Positions 9,762 through 16,674 of a DNA stretch of 64,000 bases are shown piece after piece (the first letter of the stretch is position 1; each line of letters opens with the position of its first letter). The stretch spans positions 186,001-250,000 of the forward strand of contig DAIQOK010000001.1 in the NCBI GenBank assembly GCA_036787895.1, written 5' to 3'. The notes beneath the pieces were generated by a model. It saw only the letters and a program-made list of their open reading frames with translations. It was not told the origin of the DNA and did not search any database. Source of the stretch: UBA7662 sp036787895. Its GTDB lineage: Bacteria > Bacteroidota > Bacteroidia > UBA7662. A program made the translations under genes and the position numbers.

Positions 9762-10970
9762 ATGGGAAAAGTATTGATTATTGGTGCAGGCGGCGTAGGT
9801 GCCGTGGTCACCCACAAATGTGCACAGGTGCCGGAAGTATTCAGCGACATCATGCTGGCCAGCCGTACCAAGTCGAAATGTGATAAAATTGCCGCAGAAG
9901 TTGGTGGCAATCGCATCAAAACTGCACAGGTAGATGCCGACAATGTAGAAGAACTGGTAGCCCTCATCAGCAATTTTCAACCGGAAGTAGTGATTAATGT
10001 GGCTTTGCCCTATCAGGACCTGACCATCATGGAGGCTTGTCTGCGTACCAAAGTACATTATCTCGACACCGCCAACTACGAGCCCAAAGATGTTGCTAAA
10101 TTCGAGTACCATTGGCAGTGGGCCTTCCAGGATCGATTTAAAGAAGCCGGATTACTCGCATTACTGGGATGTGGATTTGATCCGGGCGTTTCCGGCATTT
10201 TCACAGCTCATGCCCTCAAACATCATTTCGATGAGATTCATTATCTCGACATTATCGACTGTAATGCCGGCGACCATGGTAAAGCCTTTGCCACCAACTT
10301 TAATCCTGAAATCAACATACGTGAGATTACCCAAAAAGGCAAATACTGGCAACAAGGCGATTGGATTGAAATTGACCCCCTAAGTATTCATCAGCCCATC
10401 GACTACCCGAATATAGGCCCTAAGGAGTCGTATTTATTGTACCACGAGGAGCTGGAATCGCTGGTGAAAAACATCCCGCATATGAAGCGCGCACGTTTTT
10501 GGATGACTTTCTCCCAAAACTACATCAACCACCTCCGAGTGCTCGAAAATGTGGGTATGACCAGCATCAAACCTATCAAATTCCAGGGCCAGGAGATAGT
10601 TCCATTGGAGTTTTTGAAGGCGGTTTTGCCCGAGCCATCGTCATTGGGTGAAGGATACAGTGGTCAAACTTCCATAGGTTGTCAAATACGGGGTATCAAA
10701 GACGGCAAAGACAAAACCTATTATGTGTGGAACAATTGCGACCATGCAGCCGTATACAAAGAAATTAAGGCACAAGCTGTTTCTTACACCACCGGTGTTC
10801 CGGCTATGATAGGTGCAATGATGATCATGACCAAAAAGTGGAGTGGAAGAGGGGTATTTAATGTGGAAGACTTCGACCCGGATCCATTTATGGCTGTTCT
10901 GCCCAAATATGGCCTACCCTGGCATGAAGCTATTAATCAGCCACTGGCATTTAACGATTATAATTTATAA
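9762..10970 (+). CDS. Carboxynorspermidine/carboxyspermidine dehydrogenase
   Basis: Saccharopine-dehydrogenase-like enzyme that condenses aspartate semialdehyde with putrescine (or diaminopropane) and reduces the Schiff base with NADPH, giving carboxyspermidine. The 402-residue product starts with a Rossmann loop, IIGAGGVGAVV (residues 5-15), and contains LLGCGFDPGVSGIF and the C-terminal YTTGVPAMIGAM typical of the family. Position after an agmatinase and on the same strand as nspC supports the polyamine role rather than lysine metabolism. A strong terminator follows at once. Confidence 0.9.
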   Translation: MGKVLIIGAGGVGAVVTHKCAQVPEVFSDIMLASRTKSKCDKIAAEVGGNRIKTAQVDADNVEELVALISNFQPEVVINVALPYQDLTIMEACLRTKVHYLDTANYEPKDVAKFEYHWQWAFQDRFKEAGLLALLGCGFDPGVSGIFTAHALKHHFDEIHYLDIIDCNAGDHGKAFATNFNPEINIREITQKGKYWQQGDWIEIDPLSIHQPIDYPNIGPKESYLLYHEELESLVKNIPHMKRARFWMTFSQNYINHLRVLENVGMTSIKPIKFQGQEIVPLEFLKAVLPEPSSLGEGYSGQTSIGCQIRGIKDGKDKTYYVWNNCDHAAVYKEIKAQAVSYTTGVPAMIGAMMIMTKKWSGRGVFNVEDFDPDPFMAVLPKYGLPWHEAINQPLAFNDYNL

Positions 10971-10974
10971 ATCG

Positions 10975-10998
10975 AACCCCGGATTTCCGGGGTTTTTT
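10975..10998 (+). terminator. Intrinsic terminator after carboxyspermidine dehydrogenase
   Basis: Perfect 8-bp stem AACCCCGG / CCGGGGTT with a 4-base loop, followed by a run of T. It closes the ychF-agmatinase-dehydrogenase unit on the plus strand. Confidence 0.9.
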
Positions 10999-11010
10999 GT
11001 TTTCCGGAGC

Positions 11011-11883
11011 TCAGCCTGTTTTTTGCTGATTAAGTAACAAGCTCATGATGTGAAAAAGATTAGGATGAACCTGCCGGAATTGGTCTGTCGATTCGAAAAA
11101 TGCTTCTACCAGGCAGGCAAAAAGTTCAGCCTGGTTGCTAAAGGCATAAGCTCTCAAAAAACCGGCTTTTTGTAATTGTTGGATATTACTTTCAAGCTGC
11201 ACAAAATCTAACCAGAGCGGCCAGTGCAAACTAAATCGCTGATCAACACCCCACCGACGCTTATGGGCCATATATAGGGCATGGGCGAACTCATGTATGG
11301 CCAGGTGTAAATTGTCATCTTCGATGGCCAGGCCTGCCAGGGTGTCCTTCCACGATAATACTACAATGCCGGCTATATGGGTTTCGCCTTTGTTGAAGCT
11401 TTGAGAGTGTGTGGAATAATAAATATCGGGATACAAAATAATCCTCCGGAAACCGGCAATCTGATACAGCCGAAAGCCGAAGGTGAGTTTGGTCAGGCAA
11501 GCAGCGAGGAGCACGCGCATCTCATTGGTGACTATCAAACCATCGCGCCCCTCAATTTCAAGCGTTTGCAGCAAATGCACCATACGCGTTTCGAAACGCT
11601 GTTGTTTGTTGGGTGGAAGACGTTTGTAATAGCTGAATTTTTGCTGTAAAACAGCCAACTGACTCATGGGCAACTTACGAGGACGATATAAACGTTTCCA
11701 GAAATTCCCGCCTCCTGCCTGTATTGACCCAGCTTCTAACTTGTAGATTAAAGACATCAAAGCCAAATAAACGAAAACACAGCCCAGGCCAACAATGACC
11801 ACCAACGCGAGTAGAGAAACAAAAACATCCGCCATGAAGGCGAAACATAAAGAAAAAGACTGGATTATACGCGGGAAATCCAC
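11011..11883 (-). CDS. MtfA-like M90 zinc peptidase, membrane-anchored
   Basis: Metallopeptidase of the MtfA/M90 family; E. coli MtfA binds the Mlc repressor, but that role need not apply here. The zinc motif HEFAH sits in LAIHEFAHALYMAHKRRWG at about residue 195, with the downstream acidic ligand expected in ELFACLVEAFFE. An N-terminal transmembrane helix (about residues 17-45) anchors it, with the catalytic domain presumably cytoplasmic. It could start at ATG 11883 or at ATG 11835 (MADVFVSLLALVV); I keep the longer form. It lies between two polyamine genes on the opposite strand. Confidence 0.85.
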   Translation of the reverse strand: MDFPRIIQSFSLCFAFMADVFVSLLALVVIVGLGCVFVYLALMSLIYKLEAGSIQAGGGNFWKRLYRPRKLPMSQLAVLQQKFSYYKRLPPNKQQRFETRMVHLLQTLEIEGRDGLIVTNEMRVLLAACLTKLTFGFRLYQIAGFRRIILYPDIYYSTHSQSFNKGETHIAGIVVLSWKDTLAGLAIEDDNLHLAIHEFAHALYMAHKRRWGVDQRFSLHWPLWLDFVQLESNIQQLQKAGFLRAYAFSNQAELFACLVEAFFESTDQFRQVHPNLFHIMSLLLNQQKTG

Positions 11884-11976
11884 ATCCGTTGGAGAGTGGC
11901 GGCAGAAAGTTTTTTAGTCCATCGACCCCAGAATGGTTTAGTTTTAAGACGTAAAAACGCATAAAATGCATAAAAT

Positions 11977-12004
11977 AAGCCCTGCTCCATAAGAAGCAGG
12001 GCTT
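11977..12004 (-). terminator. Hairpin terminator after the 12033 T9SS gene
   Basis: Perfect 10-bp inverted repeat AAGCCCTGCT / AGCAGGGCTT with an 8-base loop, downstream of the minus-strand stop at 12033. The minus-strand tail ATTTTATGCATTTT is only moderately T-rich. Confidence 0.75.
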
Positions 12005-12009
12005 AAGTA

Positions 12010-12026
12010 ATTAGCCACAGGCTAAT
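12010..12026 (-). terminator. Second hairpin after the 12033 gene
   Basis: Perfect 7-bp inverted repeat ATTAGCC / GGCTAAT around a 3-base loop, between the stop codon at 12033 and the longer hairpin at 11977-12004. No T tract of its own; perhaps a 3'-end stabiliser. Confidence 0.45.
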
Positions 12027-12032
12027 GTTCGC

Positions 12033-13949
12033 TTAATGAATTTGCAATTTACGCGTCACCAATTGGTTGCCCGATTGAATTTGCACCAGATACATGCCAT
12101 TCGACAGCGAAGCAGCATTCAGCTCCAGGGTATGTTTGCCTTCGCTCATTTGGCCAAACGGCTGTAGGATCAGCTGACGACCTTGAAGGTCGGTGATACG
12201 CACTTCTACTTTTTCGTTGCGCTGTAATTCTACACTCACGTTAAACTTATCGTGCGTTGGATTGGGATAGGGGTAACCTACTTTAGTGGCCAATGCATCC
12301 AACGTATTAACCGAAGTCAAATCAGGCTTAAAATAGATTTGGAAAGGAGCACCGGCAGGGAAACCAATGCCTCCACCGTTAGCCAAAGACCACGCAAATG
12401 AAGTGTTGCTACGTTGAATAGCATTACCGGAGCTTATAATTCCAGGTACTGTAATCGGAGGAAAGAAAGGAGTTCCTCCTGCAGTGAATGACCAAACCAA
12501 CCAATAGTTTCGGCCACCAACGAGTTGAGTCGGAGCCATAAATTCACCTACAACACGCATTATCGGACGAGTTGAATCTAATGGTGTTGAATTACTTGCA
12601 CGCATTACACCAGAAAAATAAGTATCCAACAAGCCATTTGCGATGCTATCACCATAAATAAGCTGCCCGCCACTAGATGGGTCACCATCATATATCATTA
12701 AGAAAACGCTAGTAAAATTCGAAACAAATCCAGATCCTGTTTGATACGCCCAAAATCCAATTGAATCAATCAAATAATTGCCGCCTTCTGGCAACCAGAA
12801 TTTTTCGGCAGTGCGTATGGTGCCGTTAAGTCCCAAAGTTGAAAGTGGTGGGCTTAACATACTTAATGCATTCCCATTAAATCCTCCGACTGGATCAGTC
12901 ACAATAGGCCCATTGTTAAAAACACCAGTTGTAGCTAGAGGGTCTGCAACAATAGCCACCAAGGATAAAGTATCATCGGCCCGAAACTCATCATTCGCCA
13001 AATTAGTGAAAGCTTTATAGGTAAAATTTCCAGCTACAGTAGGCGAAATCGGGTCAAATTCCAAGAAATGCAACGAATCAGGAGCGATTGTTCCTACAGT
13101 TTTAGTGCTGGTGTAGCCTCCAGGCCCTTGAAGTGTTACAGTAAAGGTTTGTGGTAATAAACCCGTGTTTTTAACATAAAAAGAAGGGACAACTGTGTCT
13201 CCAAGCAATAAATATTGAGTACCAAAAACCCTGTCAACGGAAACGTTATTGTTATAAGGGAAGTTAAAACGAACGGTCGGTTTCCGAAGTTGACTGCGTG
13301 TGGTTAAACTATCAGCAGGAAACCCTACAGAATCAGTTAGAATATACTTTGTAGTATTCGCTATGTATTGGGGAACAGCAGCGTCACTGTTGTAGAACCA
13401 ACGAATATCCCCAATTTGACCATTTGGTTGGATATATTCAATTAGCATTTCAATATTACTGCCTGCCTGATAGTTAAAAACAGAATCTAGTAGAATTCTT
13501 TTCCAACCATCGGTAGAGTCAACAAATGCAGCTGGATTGCCATTGTACACAAGTTTTGCTGCATTAGCTCTACTAATCCAGTTAATTGCATTAGCACCAT
13601 AATCATTAATTGTAACATTTCTCAAATATATCTTCATGTTAGGAGTCCCCTGCAATGGTGTTAAGGAGCTAGGCACACTCGAAACGCTTCCACCACGACT
13701 AAACTCAAGGCTACTAATTGCAGCATTGTTAGGTATAGTCGATAATAAAGAAGACGGGTAGATGTAGGCGTACCGAGATGAAGCTGGTGATAAACCTTTA
13801 GAACGCATTGGGCCAAAGTCATTACCGCTTCCACTTGCATAATTAGATGCAAATTGATTGGTTCCAATCGTTAGGCTTTGTGCATTTAGCAGATATAAAT
13901 TACTTATTCCAAAGCAAATAAGCATAAGAAGTGATAATCTTTTTTTCAT
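12033..13949 (-). CDS. Secreted protein with T9SS type A sorting domain
   Basis: A 638-residue exported protein. It has a signal peptide (MKKRLSLLMLICFGISNLYL, cut near NAQS) and a C-terminal type A sorting domain over the last 85 residues, with YPYPNPTHDKFNV, ITDLQGRQL and NGMYLVQI, so it should leave the cell through the type IX system. The middle is Ser/Thr/Asn-rich with repeating beta-sandwich character; I see no catalytic motif. Possibly a surface adhesin or structural protein. Two hairpins follow the stop, and a TATCTTCG box lies 22 bases before the start. Confidence 0.85.
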   Translation of the reverse strand: MKKRLSLLMLICFGISNLYLLNAQSLTIGTNQFASNYASGSGNDFGPMRSKGLSPASSRYAYIYPSSLLSTIPNNAAISSLEFSRGGSVSSVPSSLTPLQGTPNMKIYLRNVTINDYGANAINWISRANAAKLVYNGNPAAFVDSTDGWKRILLDSVFNYQAGSNIEMLIEYIQPNGQIGDIRWFYNSDAAVPQYIANTTKYILTDSVGFPADSLTTRSQLRKPTVRFNFPYNNNVSVDRVFGTQYLLLGDTVVPSFYVKNTGLLPQTFTVTLQGPGGYTSTKTVGTIAPDSLHFLEFDPISPTVAGNFTYKAFTNLANDEFRADDTLSLVAIVADPLATTGVFNNGPIVTDPVGGFNGNALSMLSPPLSTLGLNGTIRTAEKFWLPEGGNYLIDSIGFWAYQTGSGFVSNFTSVFLMIYDGDPSSGGQLIYGDSIANGLLDTYFSGVMRASNSTPLDSTRPIMRVVGEFMAPTQLVGGRNYWLVWSFTAGGTPFFPPITVPGIISSGNAIQRSNTSFAWSLANGGGIGFPAGAPFQIYFKPDLTSVNTLDALATKVGYPYPNPTHDKFNVSVELQRNEKVEVRITDLQGRQLILQPFGQMSEGKHTLELNAASLSNGMYLVQIQSGNQLVTRKLQIH

Positions 13950-13971
13950 AGTTAAAAGTTTTTGTTCTGTT

Positions 13972-13979
13972 CGAAGATA
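13972..13979 (-). promoter_or_regulatory. -7 box TATCTTCG before the 13949 T9SS gene
   Basis: Minus-strand TAnnTTCG variant, 22 bases before the ATG at 13949. The same TTCG variant recurs at several other starts in this window. Confidence 0.5.
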
Positions 13980-14057
13980 GTTGCAGAATTTAAAAATTAA
14001 CCTTTTCGTAATTCATATTAACAAGTTTTAATCATTCTTTTCACTGTTTTTGAATCG

Positions 14058-14065
14058 TATTTTTG
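14058..14065 (+). promoter_or_regulatory. -7 box TATTTTTG before nspC
   Basis: Exact TAnnTTTG match, 14 bases before the nspC ATG at 14080. It lies between the TTG at 14050 and the ATG, which argues that translation starts at the ATG. Confidence 0.6.
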
Positions 14066-14079
14066 TCCAAAATCAAAAC

Positions 14080-15219
14080 ATGCGACTGCCATTCGATCAG
14101 CTCCCTTCACCACTTTTTTTAATGCACGAATCCAAACTGCGTCGCAATCTCGAACTGATGAAAAGAGTGCAGGAAGAGGCTGGAATTAAGATTATACTGG
14201 CTTTAAAGGGCTTTAGCATGTATAGCACCTTCCCATTGGTGAAACAATATTTACAGGGAAGCACCTCCAGTTCGCTCCACGAGGCCCGGTTGGGTTATGA
14301 AGAATTCGGTGGCGAAACTCATGTCTATAGTCCGGCTTACCGGGAAGATGAATTTGACGAACTTTTACAATACGCCGACCATTTCAGCTTCAATTCGGTC
14401 AATCAATACCTCAAATTCCGCGACAAACTCTTCACTGCCAAGCCAAATGCCTATGCGGGTATACGTATAAACCCGGAATACAGCACAGTTAGTGTCGATT
14501 TATATAACCCCTGCATACCCGGTTCGCGGCTCGGTATTCGTGCCGAAGACCTGCCACCTGCGCTTCCGGAAGGCATTCACTTTTTGCACAGTCACAATCT
14601 TTGTGAAAGTGATTCCTATGCCCTTGAACACACACTCGAAAATATTGAACGCCTTTTCGGGGCCTATCTCCCACATATCAAACTTCTGAATCTCGGCGGA
14701 GGACATTTAATGACACGTGAAGATTACGATGTCCAACATCTGATAACCACGCTCAAAAACTTCAAAGCGCGCCACCCGCATCTCGAATTGATGCTGGAAC
14801 CGGGCTCAGCAGTAGCCTGGCAAACGGGCTATTTGGTGAGCACAGTGCTCGATATTGTTAACAGCAAAGGCATACAAGTGGCAATTTTGGATTGTTCGGT
14901 CTCGGCGCACATGCCAGATGTGATTGAAATGCCCTACAAACCTAAAATCTATGGGGCAACCGATCCTGTGGCAGGCAAACCTACTTACCGTTTTGGTGGA
15001 CAAACCTGCCTGGCAGGTGATTTTGTAGGCGACTATAGCTTTGACCAGCCGCTTCAAATCGGCGATCAAGTGATATTCGACGATATGATGCATTACACCA
15101 TGGTGAAAACCACCACTTTTAATGGCATCAATTTGCCGCACATGGGCATTTGGAAGGAGGATGGTAGCTACCAGCACTTAAAATCGTTTGGGTATCACGA
15201 TTTTAAATCCCGTTTGTGA
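14080..15219 (+). CDS. nspC: Carboxynorspermidine/carboxyspermidine decarboxylase
   Basis: PLP enzyme of the alanine-racemase-fold decarboxylases that releases CO2 from carboxyspermidine to give spermidine (or norspermidine). The PLP lysine is in LALKGFSMYS near residue 40, the phosphate-binding loop is LNLGGGH, EPGSA follows, and GGQTCLAGDFVGDY supplies the active-site cysteine region. The 379-residue length is normal. With the dehydrogenase at 9762 it completes the aspartate-semialdehyde route to spermidine. It has its own promoter and is separated from the dehydrogenase by two minus-strand genes. The start at 14080 is chosen over an in-frame TTG at 14050, which is upstream of the promoter box. 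Confidence 0.95.
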   Translation: MRLPFDQLPSPLFLMHESKLRRNLELMKRVQEEAGIKIILALKGFSMYSTFPLVKQYLQGSTSSSLHEARLGYEEFGGETHVYSPAYREDEFDELLQYADHFSFNSVNQYLKFRDKLFTAKPNAYAGIRINPEYSTVSVDLYNPCIPGSRLGIRAEDLPPALPEGIHFLHSHNLCESDSYALEHTLENIERLFGAYLPHIKLLNLGGGHLMTREDYDVQHLITTLKNFKARHPHLELMLEPGSAVAWQTGYLVSTVLDIVNSKGIQVAILDCSVSAHMPDVIEMPYKPKIYGATDPVAGKPTYRFGGQTCLAGDFVGDYSFDQPLQIGDQVIFDDMMHYTMVKTTTFNGINLPHMGIWKEDGSYQHLKSFGYHDFKSRL

Positions 15220-15425
15220 AGTATTTAGTATAGAGTATCTAGTATTTAGTCGGGAATTTGTCTGAAATCAGTGTGGTATCTCTGATTGGAAATTCGCAGA
15301 CGGAAGACGTGAGACTTATGACGTGAGATGGTCCTCTTACGTCTCAAGTCTCACGTCCCTTTTGACAGTCTGCCTCTCTATACTTTATACTCTATACTCT
15401 ATACTCAATACTCAATACTCAGTAC
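15220..15425. repeat. Nested inverted repeat built of heptamers around a 23-bp stem
   Basis: The gap between convergent nspC and the reductase is mostly repeat. Four tandem heptamers of the AGTATTT/AGTATAG kind fill 15220-15247. Seven tandem heptamers in the opposite orientation (CTCTATA, CTCAATA and variants) fill 15376-15424. Between them an imperfect stem-loop has 23-base arms at 15306-15328 and 15335-15357 that match at 20 of 23 positions (the outer 12 bp perfect), with a 6-base loop. GCAGAC (15296-15301) and GTCTGC (15368-15373) bracket it. It could act as a bidirectional terminator. Confidence 0.85.
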
Positions 15426-15431
15426 CGCCCG

Positions 15432-16505
15432 CTACATCCGTCCGTAGTCAATAATCAAATCTTTCGAAACAGGGCGGCCAACGCAGGTCAGACATGACCC
15501 TTCTTTGATCTCCCGGTCTGAAATGGCTTCCTGGTCTTCAATAATCATCTCACCCTGTACTTTAAAAGCACGGCACATGCCACAAACACCCATGGTACAA
15601 GCATAGGGGAGGTCTAAGCCTGCTTCCAATGCCGATTCTAATATGTATCTACCCGGTTCTACTTTAACTTCGTGCATTTTCCCGTCCAGTTTAATCTGAA
15701 CGATTCGGTTACCGTCGTCGGCAGGATCTTCGGTGATAATTACCGGTTCAACCGGCTTATGGGCGTGGTAGAAACTTTCTTTGTGCAAACGTTCCTGCTC
15801 TATGCCGTTGCTTTCAAGCATGTGGTAAACATCATGCATCATGGCCTCAGGGCCGCAGATGTAGTAATTGGTACTTCTATCTGCGAAAAGACCATCGTTG
15901 GTGCAGCATTGCATCATCAACTCCGCTTTGATGCGTGAACTAATGCCCGACCAACCGCTCTCAGGGCGACTCAACAAATGGGTAATCACCAATCTATCGC
16001 CGTGTTTTTGCTGGAGACGCTCGAGCTGCTCTTTGAAAATGATGTTTTTCTGGTCGCGATTGCCGTAATACAAATGAACCTTGTTGTTCCCCGGCTTCTC
16101 CAAAGCCGCTTTCATGATCGACATCAATGGCGTAATGCCGCTGCCGGCACCAATAAGTGCTAAAGTTGGCAAGTCGCTTCTTTTGTTGTTCAACGTAAAA
16201 TGACCGTAGGGCTCAATGACGTTGATGATGTCGCCTTCTTTAAGATTTTTCAGCAAATAGTTGGAAACCAGACCGCTTTCTACGCGTTTTACACATACGC
16301 CAATGACCGGTAAGGCCGAAGGGGCAGTACAAACCGAATAGGAGCGACGCACCGATTTTCCATCAATTTCGAGTACCAAAGTCAGAAACTGACCTGGCCA
16401 AAAAGTAGGAATAGCGCCTTTGTCGTCCCGGAAATAAATGGCAATGGCGTCGGGGGTTTCCCGTACGATGGTTTCAACTTTAAGCTGTATAAATTGGGTA
16501 CTCAT
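15432..16505 (-). CDS. paaE: PaaE-like NAD(P)H reductase with 2Fe-2S domain
   Basis: A 357-residue electron-transfer reductase: FAD-binding barrel (RRSYSVCTAP near residue 55), NAD(P)-binding domain (LIGAGSGITPLMS near 115; CGPEAMMHDV near 215), then a plant-type ferredoxin domain with the cluster motif CTMGVCGMC plus a distant Cys in SCLTCVG. This order is that of PaaE, the reductase of the phenylacetyl-CoA epoxidase, and of related oxygenase reductases. paaN upstream on the same strand supports the phenylacetate assignment, but paaABCD are not in this window, so it could serve another oxygenase. Long inverted repeats lie on both sides. Confidence 0.8.
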   Translation of the reverse strand: MSTQFIQLKVETIVRETPDAIAIYFRDDKGAIPTFWPGQFLTLVLEIDGKSVRRSYSVCTAPSALPVIGVCVKRVESGLVSNYLLKNLKEGDIINVIEPYGHFTLNNKRSDLPTLALIGAGSGITPLMSIMKAALEKPGNNKVHLYYGNRDQKNIIFKEQLERLQQKHGDRLVITHLLSRPESGWSGISSRIKAELMMQCCTNDGLFADRSTNYYICGPEAMMHDVYHMLESNGIEQERLHKESFYHAHKPVEPVIITEDPADDGNRIVQIKLDGKMHEVKVEPGRYILESALEAGLDLPYACTMGVCGMCRAFKVQGEMIIEDQEAISDREIKEGSCLTCVGRPVSKDLIIDYGRM

Positions 16506-16522
16506 GAGATCTAATTGCGGTG

Positions 16523-16530
16523 CAAAGATA
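16523..16530 (-). promoter_or_regulatory. -7 box TATCTTTG before paaE-like gene
   Basis: Minus-strand TAnnTTTG match, 17 bases before the start at 16505, between the inverted repeat and the gene. It implies transcription separate from paaN. Confidence 0.6.
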
Positions 16531-16578
16531 CAAAACCACAGAGCAGCGATTTTGATTTATCGGAAGTGAAAAAGGGTA

Positions 16579-16657
16579 CGCAGACAATTAAGATGATTAT
16601 GATTTACAGAGATCAAATTTTAAACGTTGTAAATCATAAAAATCCGCGTCATCTGCG
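16579..16657. repeat. Imperfect inverted repeat, 30-base arms, between paaN and paaE
   Basis: Arms at 16579-16608 and 16628-16657 are both exactly 30 bases and pair at 22 of 30 positions. The innermost 12 positions pair without a break (TTATGATTTACA against its complement) and the outermost 6 do too (CGCAGA / TCTGCG). The loop is 19 bases. The arm ends resemble the dispersed CGCAGATGACGC...-type extragenic repeats I recall from other Bacteroidota, which is from memory and unverified. It is 18 bases beyond the paaN stop and may also stop that transcript. Confidence 0.75.
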
Positions 16658-16674
16658 GCCCATAAACGAAATAC

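Noticed and set aside
15220..15425. CRISPR array
   Set aside because: Repeat units are 7 bases without spacers and are in opposite orientation in the two blocks. No cas genes are nearby.
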